A stretch of 50,858 nucleotides of DNA from contig JAKOVH010000019.1 in the NCBI GenBank assembly GCA_029782145.1, positions 1 through 50,858 of the forward strand. Reading direction: 5' to 3'. Source of the stretch: Actinomycetes bacterium. GTDB lineage: Bacteria > Actinomycetota > Acidimicrobiia > Acidimicrobiales > Acidimicrobilacustridaceae. A program made the translations under genes and the position numbers. Below the pieces are notes generated by a model. The model saw only the letters and a program-made list of their open reading frames with translations, did not search any database and had not been told where the DNA came from. Positions 23,503-32,226 of the stretch are shown in pieces (positions within the stretch are counted from its first letter, which is position 1; the number at the start of each line of letters is the position of its first letter).

Positions 23503-25002
23503 CTACTGGTGCACCGGCACCGACAGGTGCACCACCGTGCCCGGCCGGCCCCCGAGCCCGTCGCCGGGACGGAACTCGATCGTGCCGGCCAGCTCGGTCG
23601 TCACGAGGGTGCGCACGATCGACAGGCCCAGTCCGGTGCTCGACGCCACCGAGAAGCCCTCCGGAGGGCCGACGCCATCGTCGGTGACGGTGACGTCGAG
23701 GCGGTCACCGTCGTTGGCCAGCTCCACCACGACGCACGCGTCGTGGTCCGGCCCGCCCGGGTAGGCGTGGTCGACCACGTTCTGGAGCAGCTCGGCGAGC
23801 ACCACCGCCATCGAGGTGGCGACCGCGGCGGGCAGCGTGCCGGCGTCGCCGTTGACGCTGAAGCGGATGGGGTGCTCGGGCGAGATGAGGCCCTCCTCGA
23901 CCATGCGCACGAGGGGCCGCACGATCTCGATGAACGGCACGTCGTCGCCGGCCGCGTGCGAGAGCGTCTCGTGCACCAGGGCGATCGACCGGATGCGCCG
24001 CACCGACTCCTCCACCGCGGCCTTGGCCTCCGGTGACGACAGGCGCCGTCCCTGCAGGCGCAGCAACGACGAGATCGTCTGCAGGTTGTTCTTCACCCGG
24101 TGGTGGATCTCCCGGATGGTGGCGTCCTTGGAGAGCAGCAGGCGATCGCGGCGCCGCAGCTCGGAGATGTCGCGCAGCAGCACCAGCGCCCCGGTGACGG
24201 TGCCGTGCTCGAGCAGCGGCACGAACCGCATCAGCACCGTGATGTCGGGACCGCGCTCGACCTCCTCGGTGGCCGGCCGGGCCTGGGTGTAGGCGGTGCG
24301 CATGGCGTTCTCCGGCAGGCCGAGCTCCCCGGGACGCATGCCCTCGGAGTTGGCGTGCACCCCGATGCGGTGCAGCGCCGACACCCCGTTGGGCGAGGCG
24401 TAGGCCACCCGGCCCGAGGCGTCGAGCACGATGACGCCGTCACCCACCCGGGGCGCCTCCTCGCTGGGGCCCTGCTCGCCGGCGAAGGGGAACTCGCCGG
24501 TGGCGATCATGCGGGCGAAGCGGTTGAACACCTCGACGTAGGTGCGCTCCAGCTCGCCCGGCTGCCGGCCGACGAGCGGGGCCGACTCCTTGGTCAGCAC
24601 GCCGATGGTGCGGCCCTGGTGGGTGACGGGGATGCACAGCTCGCGCACCGGCTCGTGGCGCACGTCGCCCACCACCTCACCCTCCATGATCCCGCCGGTG
24701 GCCAGGCAGCGGGCCACGTACGGGCGCTCGTTGGCCGGCAGGATGCGGCCCACCCAGTCGCTGCGGAACAGCGTCTGGCTGGTGGTGGGACGGATCTGGC
24801 CCAGCACGACGAGGGGCCGGTCCTCGGGCCGGCCGTTGAACCGGGTGCCCTCGGCGTCGTGCTCGGCGCCGCCGAACAGCATGAGGTCGGCGAAGCACAG
24901 GTCGGCGAGCAGGCCCCACGACGCGACGAGGCGCTGGAGGTGGTCGATCTCCGGCAGGGTGAGGCGGGTGTGGTGCCGGGCGAGCTCGGCGAGGCTGGCC
25001 AT
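23503..25002 (-). CDS. pdtaS: PdtaS-like sensor histidine kinase
   Basis: 499 residues with a strong Shine-Dalgarno (AGGAGG). N-terminal GAF-like domain ~1-165; PAS domain ~185-285. The HisKA_2-type dimerisation box IREIHHRVKNNLQTISSLLR is at about 303-322, with His308 the phosphorylation site. A HATPase_c domain shows LAELLQNVVDHAYP (N-box) and VTDDGVGPPEGF. It is soluble, with no TM segment. In mycobacteria PdtaS phosphorylates the ANTAR regulator PdtaR, which acts on RNA. No pdtaR is in the window. Position beside a WhiB gene matches the mycobacterial locus. Confidence 0.9.
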   Translation of the reverse strand: MASLAELARHHTRLTLPEIDHLQRLVASWGLLADLCFADLMLFGGAEHDAEGTRFNGRPEDRPLVVLGQIRPTTSQTLFRSDWVGRILPANERPYVARCLATGGIMEGEVVGDVRHEPVRELCIPVTHQGRTIGVLTKESAPLVGRQPGELERTYVEVFNRFARMIATGEFPFAGEQGPSEEAPRVGDGVIVLDASGRVAYASPNGVSALHRIGVHANSEGMRPGELGLPENAMRTAYTQARPATEEVERGPDITVLMRFVPLLEHGTVTGALVLLRDISELRRRDRLLLSKDATIREIHHRVKNNLQTISSLLRLQGRRLSSPEAKAAVEESVRRIRSIALVHETLSHAAGDDVPFIEIVRPLVRMVEEGLISPEHPIRFSVNGDAGTLPAAVATSMAVVLAELLQNVVDHAYPGGPDHDACVVVELANDGDRLDVTVTDDGVGPPEGFSVASSTGLGLSIVRTLVTTELAGTIEFRPGDGLGGRPGTVVHLSVPVHQ

Positions 25003-25020
25003 GTGTCCTCCTGGGGCGGG

Positions 25021-26223
25021 CTACCAGAGTGCCCGACCGAGGTCGACCAGCCCGGGGAGGTCGCACACGTCGTGGTCGAGGTGCGGCACGGACACCACCA
25101 GCTCCGGGTGGCGGGCCAGGACGGCCGCCTGCTCGCGCTCGCGCGTGGCGACGATGCGGTAGTCGTCGAAGCTCTGGCCGATCTCCCTGAGCACCCGGCC
25201 CACCTGGGCCCGCTCGCCCAGCGGCTCGAGGTGCCCGCTCGCCCCCGACGCCGCCTCCCCGGCGACGGGCAGGGGGACGTGGGTGAGCGCGCCGGCGACC
25301 TCGTCGGCGTCGCGCACCAGCCGCCCGGCGACCTCCGCCGCCGCCGGGTCGGCGAACCAGGCAGGCAGCACCTTGTTGAGCACCAGCGCGCCGAGGTGCA
25401 GCTCCCTGTCGACCAGCGCCTGCATGAAGAACTCCGCCTCGCGCACGGGGGCGTCCTCGAGGGTGGAGACGACGACGAAGCTGGTGCGCCGGTCGGCGAT
25501 CGTGCGGCTGACCGCCTGGGCCCGCTCGACGAAGCCGTCGTACATGGTCTGGAACAGCACGAAGAACTCGGCGATGTCGGCGAGGAACTGCGAGCCGAGG
25601 ATGCGGTCGGCCATGGTGTAGAAGGGCTTCGAGGCGGCGTTGACCAGCCGCGAGCGGTACGGCGTGATGAGCCAGCGCAGCAGGCGGCTGGAGAAGAAGT
25701 CGGCCATGCGCTCGGGCGCCTCGAGGAAGTCGATGGCGTTGCGGGTGGGCGGGGTGTCGACCACGATGAGGTCGTAGCGGCCCGAGCGGTGGATCTCGTG
25801 CAGCCGCTCCATGGCGATGTAGTCGTGGCTCTGCACGAACTTGGCGGTGATGTTGCGGTAGAGCGGGTTGGCCAGGATGGCGTCGCGGGTGGCGGCGTCG
25901 GGGGCGTGGGCCCGCACCAGGTCGTCCCACGACTGCTTGGTGTCGAGCATGGCTGCCCACAGCTCGCCCCGGGCCTCGACGCCCGCCTCGGCGAACAGCG
26001 CCGGGGGCACCTGGGTCTCGACGTTGCCGAAGCGCTCGAGCCCGAGGGCGGTGGCCAGACGCCGGGCCGGGTCGACGGTGAGGACGAGCACCTTGCCCCC
26101 GAGCTGCGAGGCCGCCATGGCGCCGAGGGCCGCCGCCGTGGTGGTCTTGCCCACGCCGCCCGAACCGCACGTGACGACGATCTCGCGCGCCGCGCACAGC
26201 TGCTCGAGGCCCCCGGCCGACAT
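25021..26223 (-). CDS. ArsA/Get3-like ATPase (second of tandem pair)
   Basis: 400 residues. Deviant Walker A CGSGGVGKTTTAAALG (about 18-33), LTVDPARRLATALG (switch I-like, about 48-61) and the LIVVDTPPTRNAIDFL segment (about 145-160) define the ArsA/Get3 clade. The start ATG shares its A with the upstream stop (TGATG), so the two ATPases are translationally coupled. The mycobacterial pair Rv3679-Rv3680 (BagA/BagB) has this architecture. There is no arsenic pump or tail-anchor receptor nearby, so an arsenite role is not supported. Confidence 0.88.
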   Translation of the reverse strand: MSAGGLEQLCAAREIVVTCGSGGVGKTTTAAALGAMAASQLGGKVLVLTVDPARRLATALGLERFGNVETQVPPALFAEAGVEARGELWAAMLDTKQSWDDLVRAHAPDAATRDAILANPLYRNITAKFVQSHDYIAMERLHEIHRSGRYDLIVVDTPPTRNAIDFLEAPERMADFFSSRLLRWLITPYRSRLVNAASKPFYTMADRILGSQFLADIAEFFVLFQTMYDGFVERAQAVSRTIADRRTSFVVVSTLEDAPVREAEFFMQALVDRELHLGALVLNKVLPAWFADPAAAEVAGRLVRDADEVAGALTHVPLPVAGEAASGASGHLEPLGERAQVGRVLREIGQSFDDYRIVATREREQAAVLARHPELVVSVPHLDHDVCDLPGLVDLGRALW

Positions 26224-27179
26224 CAGTAGCCGAGCTCCGCGCCGAGGGCCTCGGCCAGGCTGCGGGTGGTCCGCATGCCGTGGGCCCGGGTGAACAGGTA
26301 GGGCACGTAGAGCAGCGGCAGGTCCCGCGGCAGCTCGGTGCGCAGCCGGGTGATGTGCTCGGCCCGGGAGCGCCGCAGCCGCACCGCCAGGTCGGCGCCG
26401 TCGATGACCGGGTCGACCGGTCCGGCGACGACCGACGCCAGCTGGTGGCGGCGCGCCGGTGTGCACAGGCGGTCGAACACCTCCTGCTCGCCGCGACCGA
26501 ACAGCTCGGGGAGGACCTTGTTCACCACCACGGCGGCGAGGGGCACCCGGGTCTCGACCTCGAGGCGGTCGACCAGCTCGAGGGTCTCGGTGACCGGCAT
26601 CTCCTCGGGCGTGGCGACCACGACCGTGCCGGTGACCATGGGGTCGGAGAGCAGGTCGAGCATCCAGCGGGTCTGCTCACGGACGCGGCCCACCTGCACC
26701 AGCTCGTTGATCGCCTCGGGCGCGGCGAGCTGGCCGACGACGTGCCCGGTGGCGGAGGCGTCGACCACCACCAGGTCGTAGTGGCGCTCGCGCACCTCCC
26801 AGGCGATCTTGCCGACGGTGAGGATCTCCTTGACCCCGGGGGCGGCGGTGGCCACGAAGTCGAGGCTGCGGGCGAGCGGACCGATGCGGGCCAGCATCGG
26901 CACCCGCAGCTGGAGCTTGAGGTACTCGCGCAGCGACTCCTCGGTGTCCATCGACATCGCCCACAGCCGGGGCGCCACCTCGCGCGGGTCGAAGGCGGTG
27001 GGGCCGCTCTCCAAGACGTCGGCGATGGCGCCCCTGGCGTCGATCTCGACCAGCAACGTGCGCTGCCCCCGGCCGGCGGCCAGCAGGGCCAGCGCCGCGG
27101 CCACGCTGGTCTTGCCCACGCCTCCCTTGCCGGTGACGAACAGCAGCCGCCGTTCGAGCAGGTCGAGGTCGGGGCTCAT
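26223..27179 (-). CDS. ArsA/Get3-like ATPase (first of tandem pair)
   Basis: 318 residues. Walker A VTGKGGVGKTSVAAALALLA (about 15-34), LLVEIDARGAIADVL (about 43-57), switch II-like LVVVDASATGHVVGQL (about 135-150). The GKGGVGKT motif is that of the deviant P-loop family including Get3 and BagB-type proteins. It is about 80 residues shorter than its partner. The two probably form a heterodimer, as reported for the mycobacterial homologues. Start is ATG 27179, 9 bp after the DUF3107 gene. Confidence 0.88.
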   Translation of the reverse strand: MSPDLDLLERRLLFVTGKGGVGKTSVAAALALLAAGRGQRTLLVEIDARGAIADVLESGPTAFDPREVAPRLWAMSMDTEESLREYLKLQLRVPMLARIGPLARSLDFVATAAPGVKEILTVGKIAWEVRERHYDLVVVDASATGHVVGQLAAPEAINELVQVGRVREQTRWMLDLLSDPMVTGTVVVATPEEMPVTETLELVDRLEVETRVPLAAVVVNKVLPELFGRGEQEVFDRLCTPARRHQLASVVAGPVDPVIDGADLAVRLRRSRAEHITRLRTELPRDLPLLYVPYLFTRAHGMRTTRSLAEALGAELGY

Positions 27180-27188
27180 GGCGGGCGG

Positions 27189-27425
27189 TCAGCCGGCGCC
27201 GAACCCGATGCGGCGCTCGCTGTCGGGGCTGCCCAGCTCCACGTAGGCGATCTTCGACGAGGGCACGGCGATGTCGCGGCCGTGGCGGTCGGTGAGCCAC
27301 AGGGTGTTGTCGTCGTCGGCCAGCGCGGCCTCGATGGCGCCGCGGACCTTCTCGCGGTCGGCGTCGCCCGGCAGCTCGATGTCGATCTCCTTGACGGTGT
27401 GGATGACACCGATGCGAACGTCCAC
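27189..27425 (-). CDS. DUF3107 family protein
   Basis: 78 residues from GTG 27425 with AGGAGG six bases upstream. MDVRIGVIHTVKEIDIELPG, then DREKVRGAIEAAL, LWLTDRHGRDIAVPSSKIAYVE and the C-terminal RRIGFGAG are characteristic of this actinobacterial family (mycobacterial TB9.4/Rv3208A type). It has an ATP-synthase-epsilon-like/ubiquitin-like compact size with no known enzymatic motif. First gene of an apparent operon with the two ArsA-like ATPases. Confidence 0.9.
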   Translation of the reverse strand: MDVRIGVIHTVKEIDIELPGDADREKVRGAIEAALADDDNTLWLTDRHGRDIAVPSSKIAYVELGSPDSERRIGFGAG

Positions 27426-27500
27426 GCAGGCCTCCTGGGGCTGGATCGGTTCCGTGTGGCGGTCATGCTACGTGCGGGCCGCCACCCTTCCCGCCCCGGG

Positions 27501-28646
27501 TCAGCCGAGGAGCTTGAGGCCGGGGTTGTACCGGCGGGTGGGGGCCAGCTCGACGTCGATCACCTCGGCGATGCGCCGGATGGCCTCGGCCGCCTCGCTG
27601 TCGGGCTCGACGGCCACGACGGGTCGGCCGGCGTCGGCACCCTCGCGCAGGGCGGGCACCAGCGGCACCTGGCCGACCAGCGGCACCTCGAGGCGCTCGG
27701 CCAGCTCTGCGCCCCCGCCGGCGCCGAACAGCTCGTAGCGCTTCCCGTCGTCGCCGGTGAACCACGACATGTTCTCGATCACGCCCCGCACCTGGAGGTT
27801 GACCTTCTCGCCCATGAACGCGACCCGCTGGGCCACCCGCTGCGCGGCCGGCTGGGGCGTGGTGACGACGAACAGCTCGGAGCGGGGCAGGAACTGGGCG
27901 AGCGACAAGGCGATGTCGCCGGTGCCGGGCGGGAGGTCGACGAGCAGGAAGTCGGGGTCGTCCCAGAACACGTCGGTGAGGAACTGCTCGAGGGCCTTGT
28001 GCAGCATGGGCCCCCGCCAGATGACCGGCTGGTCCTCCTCGACGAAGAAGCCCATCGAGATGCAGCGCACGCCGTAGGCCTCCGGCGGCACGAGCATCTG
28101 GTCGATGACGACCGGCGCGTGCTCGACGCCGAGCATGCGGGGGATCGAGAAGCCCCACACGTCGGCGTCGACGACCGCCACCTGGTGGCCCCGCTGGGCC
28201 AGGGCGATCGAGAGGTTGGCGGTGAGCGACGACTTGCCCACGCCGCCCTTGCCGGAGGCGATGAGCAGCACCCGCGTGGTGCTGGACGGGTCGGCGAAGG
28301 GCACGGCGCGGCCCTCGGCGTGGCCGTGGCCCTGGTGGGTGCCGGCGGTGCTGGCGGGGTCGCCGTGGAGGCGCTGGCGCAGCTCGGCCCGCTCCTCGTC
28401 GGTCATCACGGTGAAGTCGAGGTCGACCCGGTCGATGCCGTCGAGGGCGGCCACCGCGGCGGTGACCCGGTTCTGGATCTCGTTGCGCAGGGGGCAGCCG
28501 GCGACGGTGAGGGCGATGCGCACGGCGGCCACCCCGCCGTCGATGGCCACGCCCCTGACCATGCCGAGCTCGACGATGCTGCGGTGCAGCTCGGGGTCCT
28601 CGACGGGGCGGAGCGCCTCGACGACGTCGGCATCGGTGACGGCCAT
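27501..28646 (-). CDS. mrp: Mrp/NBP35-family iron-sulfur cluster carrier ATPase
   Basis: 381 residues. N-terminal MIP18/DUF59 domain ~1-95 (LRPVEDPELHRSIVELGMVR, GCPLRNEIQNRV). Linker His-rich (HQGHGHAEG). P-loop domain ~125-381 with IASGKGGVGKSSLTANL (about 131-147), VDADVWGFSIPRMLG and LLVDLPPGTGDIALSL. Mrp proteins carry [4Fe-4S] clusters to apoproteins. The CxxC found in many members is not seen in the C-terminal part, so cluster binding may differ. Divergent from the SufR-like regulator, with 119 bp between starts. Confidence 0.93.
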   Translation of the reverse strand: MAVTDADVVEALRPVEDPELHRSIVELGMVRGVAIDGGVAAVRIALTVAGCPLRNEIQNRVTAAVAALDGIDRVDLDFTVMTDEERAELRQRLHGDPASTAGTHQGHGHAEGRAVPFADPSSTTRVLLIASGKGGVGKSSLTANLSIALAQRGHQVAVVDADVWGFSIPRMLGVEHAPVVIDQMLVPPEAYGVRCISMGFFVEEDQPVIWRGPMLHKALEQFLTDVFWDDPDFLLVDLPPGTGDIALSLAQFLPRSELFVVTTPQPAAQRVAQRVAFMGEKVNLQVRGVIENMSWFTGDDGKRYELFGAGGGAELAERLEVPLVGQVPLVPALREGADAGRPVVAVEPDSEAAEAIRRIAEVIDVELAPTRRYNPGLKLLG

Positions 28647-28739
28647 GGTGGGTGGGCCTTTCGAGGGGATGCGAGGGGGAGGTGACGGGACAGCGGTGCG
28701 AGGAGCCCGGGCCGGCCCGAGGAGCCGGCGGCTATTTCT

Positions 28740-28753
28740 CCTACGGCGGTAGG
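28740..28753. promoter_or_regulatory. Putative operator between mrp and SufR-like gene
   Basis: CCTAC-GGCG-GTAGG inverted repeat directly abuts the TAGAAT -10 box (28754-28759) of the regulator gene. A protein bound here would block the promoter, so autoregulation and control of divergent mrp are plausible. Confidence 0.45.
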
Positions 28754-28759
28754 TAGAAT
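28754..28759 (+). promoter_or_regulatory. -10 box of leaderless SufR-like gene
   Basis: TAGAAT, six bases before the GTG at 28766; no Shine-Dalgarno. Transcription should begin on the start codon. Confidence 0.55.
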
Positions 28760-28765
28760 ACCGGC

Positions 28766-29485
28766 GTGGATCGGGGCACCCTCAGCCCGACCGAGTTCTC
28801 CTCGGTCGTCACGGCCATCAGCTCGGCCTTCGGCGACCCCACGCGGCGGGAGATCTACCTGTTCGCGAGGAGCTCCGAGGCCGGCGTGACCGCCACCGAG
28901 GTGGCGAAGCGGTTCGACCTGCACCCCAACGTGGCCCGCCACCACCTCGACAAGCTCACCGCCGGCGGCTACCTCGACGTCGGCGTCACCCGGGGCGGCA
29001 CCGGCGCCGGGCGCCCGTCGAAGCGCTACACCGCCAGCGCCAAGGGCGACGAGCTCGAGCTGCCTGTGCGCCACGACGACGTGCTGGTCACCCTGCTCGG
29101 GCGGGCCCTCGACATGCTGCCGCGCGAGCAGGCGGAGGCCATGGCCGAGGAGGTCGGCGTGGAGTACGGCCGGCTCATGGCCCAGAGCCTCGGCGACTCC
29201 GCCGACCACCAGCGCTCGTTCCGCTCGGCCCTGCACACCGTGGCCGACGCCCTCACCGCCCACGGGTTCGCCGCCCACGCCGAGAAGAAGAACAACGAGC
29301 TGCGCATCGTCTCCGAGCACTGCCCGTTCGGCGACGCCGTGCTCACCAACCCCGTCATCTGCGCCGTCGACCGGGGGATGATGAAGGGCATGGTCGCCGA
29401 GCTCTACGGCGCCGACGCCACGCTCGCCGTCGAGTCGTCCAAGCCCATGGGCGACGACGTGTGCGTCACCGCCGTGGAGGCGTGA
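28766..29485 (+). CDS. SufR-like iron-sulfur helix-turn-helix regulator
   Basis: 239 residues. Winged helix at ~10-75: SAFGDPTRREIYLFARSS, VTATEVAKRFDLHPNVARHH and GAGRPSKRY. The C-terminal sensor region has HCPFGDAV (Cys at about 190), NPVICAVDRGMM (Cys at about 203) and DDVCVTAVEA (Cys at about 234). The C-x12-C spacing and CPF motif match SufR-type repressors that bind a [4Fe-4S] or [2Fe-2S] cluster. Neighbouring Mrp and cysteine desulfurase genes fit Fe-S homeostasis control. Leaderless start and an operator-like palindrome suggest autoregulation. Confidence 0.82.
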   Translation: MDRGTLSPTEFSSVVTAISSAFGDPTRREIYLFARSSEAGVTATEVAKRFDLHPNVARHHLDKLTAGGYLDVGVTRGGTGAGRPSKRYTASAKGDELELPVRHDDVLVTLLGRALDMLPREQAEAMAEEVGVEYGRLMAQSLGDSADHQRSFRSALHTVADALTAHGFAAHAEKKNNELRIVSEHCPFGDAVLTNPVICAVDRGMMKGMVAELYGADATLAVESSKPMGDDVCVTAVEA

Positions 29486-29500
29486 GCCCCGGCCCGGTGA

Positions 29501-30439
29501 TCACCGGCGTGGGTGCCGACGATGCACGCTCGCCCACACCGCTCGCTGCACGGTCAGCGTCAGGGTGCCGGCCAGCACCAGGCACCCGAGGTTGAGCGCC
29601 AGCTGCACCAGCGAGCCACCCACCTCGTCGCGGTTGCCCAGCGCGGCCGCCACCCCGATGTTGGCCGCGGCCGGGATGGTGGTGACCGACACCAGCACGC
29701 CCACCAGCGCGCCGGAGCGCCGCTCGGTGACGGTGAGCATCCCGACGACGCCGGCAGCGACGGCCACGACCACCGAGAAGGCGTCGGGTCGGGAGATGAA
29801 CCGGGTGAGGCCACGGTCGCCGAGCTCGAAGCTCGCCGCGACGACGCCCGTCGCCCGCAGCCCGAGGGTCAGCACGAAGGCCCCGGCGACGGCGACGGCG
29901 AGGCCCACGCCGAGCGTCGACGCGGCCCGGACCACCCGCCGGCGCCGCGGCTTGGCGAGCGCCACGCACAGCGCAGCCAGCGGGCCGAACTCCGGGCCCA
30001 CCACCATGGCGCCGACGATGAGCACCGGCGAGTCGGTGAGGATGCCGCACGCCGCGATGACCGCGGCGGCCACCATGAAGACCAGGTAGGAGGGGCTGGT
30101 CACCGCGTCGTTGCGGGCGCGGGCCTCCACCTCCTCCCACACCAGGGCGTCACCCGGATCGCCGGGAGCCGCGGCTTCGGCCCGCATGGCGGCGTCGGAC
30201 AGGGCCATCTCGACGGGCTCGAGGGTGATGGAGCCGTCGCGATGGACGCCGAGCTGGCGCAACCTGGCGATGATCCGGTCCGCCGCCTCGCGCGCCACGT
30301 CGACCGTGATCACGTCGCCGGAAGGAACCACCGCCGCGCCGCGCTCCCGGGTCACCAGGGCGACGGCCGGGTCGTCGCAGACGGACGCCACCACCTCGTC
30401 GGCTCGGTCGGCGGGAACGATCAGGCGCAGGTGCAGCAC
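29501..30439 (-). CDS. DUF389 family integral membrane protein
   Basis: 312 residues. Soluble N-terminal ~1-110 with a ferredoxin-like start (MLHLRLIVPADRADEVV). A block of about six TM helices follows from ~115 onward. The conserved TDSPVLIVGAMVVGPEFGPLAAL (about 137-160) is the diagnostic DUF389 stretch, and ATIG/IPAAANIGVAAALG later completes it. The function is unknown; some members are described as hydrophobic-domain proteins possibly in transport. Convergent with the SufR-like gene and divergent from the cysteine desulfurase gene. Confidence 0.9.
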   Translation of the reverse strand: MLHLRLIVPADRADEVVASVCDDPAVALVTRERGAAVVPSGDVITVDVAREAADRIIARLRQLGVHRDGSITLEPVEMALSDAAMRAEAAAPGDPGDALVWEEVEARARNDAVTSPSYLVFMVAAAVIAACGILTDSPVLIVGAMVVGPEFGPLAALCVALAKPRRRRVVRAASTLGVGLAVAVAGAFVLTLGLRATGVVAASFELGDRGLTRFISRPDAFSVVVAVAAGVVGMLTVTERRSGALVGVLVSVTTIPAAANIGVAAALGNRDEVGGSLVQLALNLGCLVLAGTLTLTVQRAVWASVHRRHPRR

Positions 30440-30487
30440 GGTCGACCTCCGGCCCGGAGCGTAGGCGGCGGCGCCCCGGCCGCTCCG

Positions 30488-30493
30488 TAGGCT
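30488..30493 (+). promoter_or_regulatory. -10 box of leaderless cysteine desulfurase gene
   Basis: TAGGCT ends seven bases before ATG 30501. No ribosome-binding site is visible. Confidence 0.45.
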
Positions 30494-30500
30494 GGGCGCG

Positions 30501-31667
30501 ATGGCCCGGCACTACCTCGACCACGCCTCCACCTCGCCCCTGCGGCCCGAGGCGGTCGAGGCGATGGTGTCGTGGCTCACGGCCGCGGGCCGCGGCGAGG
30601 TGGGCGATCCGGGGCGGATCCACGCCGAGGGCATGCGGGCACGCGTCGCCCTCGAGGAGGCCCGCGAGCAAGTCGCGGCGCTGCTGGGCGCCCGTTCCCG
30701 GGAGGTGGTCTTCACCAGCGGGGCCACCGAGGCCATCGCCGCGGCCACGTGGGGCGCCGTGCGGCGAGCGGTCGACGCCGGCCGCCGGCCCCACGTCGTG
30801 CTGGCCGCGGTGGAGCACTCCGCGGTGCGCCAGTCGTCGACGGCCTTCGCTGAGGCGTTCGGCGGGTCGGTCAGCATCACCGGTGTCGACCGGTGCGGGC
30901 GGATCGACCCCGACGAGCTGCTCGACGCGGTCACCACCGACACCGCGCTCGTGCACCTGCAGTGGGGCAACCACGAGGTCGGCACCCTCCAGCCGGTGGC
31001 CGACGTGGTGGCCGGGTGCCGCGAGCGGGGCGTGCTCGTGCACGTCGACGCCGCCCAGGCCGCGGGCCGCGTGCCGGTCGACCTCGGCGCCCTCGGCGCC
31101 GACCTCGCCTCGGCCAGCGGCCACAAGCTCGGGGGGCCGGCGGGCACCGGTGTGCTGTTCGTGCGGCGGGGGCTGCGCGTCGCTCCGCTCCTGCTCGGCG
31201 GCGACCAGGAGCGCGCCCGCCGGGCCGGCGTGGAGGACGTGGCGGCCCTCGTCGGGCTGGGCGCCGCCGCCGGCGCGCTCGCCGACGGCGGGGTGGCCGG
31301 CGAGGAGGCCCGCTGCCGCTCCCTCACGGCTCGCCTCGTCGAGGGGCTCACCGCAGTGGACGGCGTCGAGCTCCTCGGCGACCCCGATCCCGCCGGCCGG
31401 CTCCCCCATCTCGTCTGCCTGGGGGTGGCGGGGGTGGAGCCCCAGGGCGTGCTCCTGGGGCTCGACCAGCGGGGCGTGGCCGCCCACTCGGGCAGCGCCT
31501 GCGCGTCCGAGGGCCTCGAGCCCTCGCCCGTGCTCGAGGCCATGGGCGTCGACGCCCACCGCTCGCTGCGCGTGTCGGTGGGCTGGAGCACCACCGAGGC
31601 CGACGTCGAGGCCGCCGTCGCCGCCCTGCCCGACGTCGTCGGGCACCTCCGCTCGCTCGCCGGCTGA
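30501..31667 (+). CDS. Cysteine desulfurase (NifS/IscS-like, PLP-dependent)
   Basis: 388 residues. Starts MARHYLDHASTSPLRPEAVE, with TSGATEAIAAATWG (PLP phosphate site, about 72-86) and HVDAAQAAGRVPVDL (about 181-195). The Schiff-base lysine is in SASGHKLGGPAGTGVLF (about 206-222) and the catalytic cysteine loop is AHSGSACASEG (about 330-340). It releases sulfur from cysteine as persulfide for Fe-S clusters and thiolation. The short Cys loop and SGSACASE match the IscS/NifS class. No IscU or MnmA is adjacent. Confidence 0.93.
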   Translation: MARHYLDHASTSPLRPEAVEAMVSWLTAAGRGEVGDPGRIHAEGMRARVALEEAREQVAALLGARSREVVFTSGATEAIAAATWGAVRRAVDAGRRPHVVLAAVEHSAVRQSSTAFAEAFGGSVSITGVDRCGRIDPDELLDAVTTDTALVHLQWGNHEVGTLQPVADVVAGCRERGVLVHVDAAQAAGRVPVDLGALGADLASASGHKLGGPAGTGVLFVRRGLRVAPLLLGGDQERARRAGVEDVAALVGLGAAAGALADGGVAGEEARCRSLTARLVEGLTAVDGVELLGDPDPAGRLPHLVCLGVAGVEPQGVLLGLDQRGVAAHSGSACASEGLEPSPVLEAMGVDAHRSLRVSVGWSTTEADVEAAVAALPDVVGHLRSLAG

Positions 31668-31739
31668 GCGGCCGTCCGTGGTGACCGACGACCTCCCCAC
31701 CACCCTCGACGCGCGGATCGGGACCCTCCGGACGTTGAC

Positions 31740-31745
31740 TACCGT
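31740..31745 (+). promoter_or_regulatory. -10 box of leaderless SixA-like gene
   Basis: TACCGT, six bases before GTG 31752. Confidence 0.4.
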
Positions 31746-31751
31746 TCGGCC

Positions 31752-32213
31752 GTGACCATCTTCCTGGTGCGCCACGCCCACGCTGGCAAGCGTTCCGAGT
31801 GGAAGGGCGACGACGTGGTCCGGCCCGTGTCGGCTCGCGGCGTGGCCCAGTCCGAGGCGATCCGCGACCTGCTGGCCGACCGGTCGGTGCGCCGCATCCT
31901 GTCCAGCCCCTACGCCCGGTGCGTGCAGACCATGGAGCCCCTGTCGGCCGGCCTCGGCGTGGCGATCGAGCCCGACGACCGCTTCGCCGAGGGTGCCCGG
32001 CTCCGCCCGGCGCTCGAGGCCTTCCTCGCCCTCGACGCCGTCAACGGGGTGGCCTGCAGCCACGGCGACCTCATCCCCGAGCTGCTGCGGGCCCTCGTCG
32101 CCATCGGCATGGAGGTCGACGGGCCGCTGCTCGACCAGAAGGGCTCGACGTGGACGATCGAGACCAACGGCGGGCACCCGGTGCGCGGCACCTACACGCC
32201 CCCCGCCGCCTGA
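31752..32213 (+). CDS. SixA-like histidine phosphatase
   Basis: 153 residues from GTG 31752. FLVRHAHAGKR (about 4-14) holds the catalytic RHA(H/D) motif with His8. LSSPYARCVQTMEPL (about 52-66) is the second motif, and VACSHGDLIPELL (about 99-111) carries the second His. It is the compact length of SixA-type phosphohistidine phosphatases. The target (a histidine-phosphorylated protein or a small phosphoester) is unknown. It is convergent with the ccm operon: its stop lies 14 bp before the ccmI-like stop. Confidence 0.88.
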   Translation: MTIFLVRHAHAGKRSEWKGDDVVRPVSARGVAQSEAIRDLLADRSVRRILSSPYARCVQTMEPLSAGLGVAIEPDDRFAEGARLRPALEAFLALDAVNGVACSHGDLIPELLRALVAIGMEVDGPLLDQKGSTWTIETNGGHPVRGTYTPPAA

Positions 32214-32226
32214 CCGCTCCCGCGCG

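Noticed and set aside
25021..27179. Arsenite efflux ATPases
   Set aside because: The ArsA-like pair has no arsB/acr3/arsR neighbours and matches Get3/BagAB-type actinobacterial proteins better.
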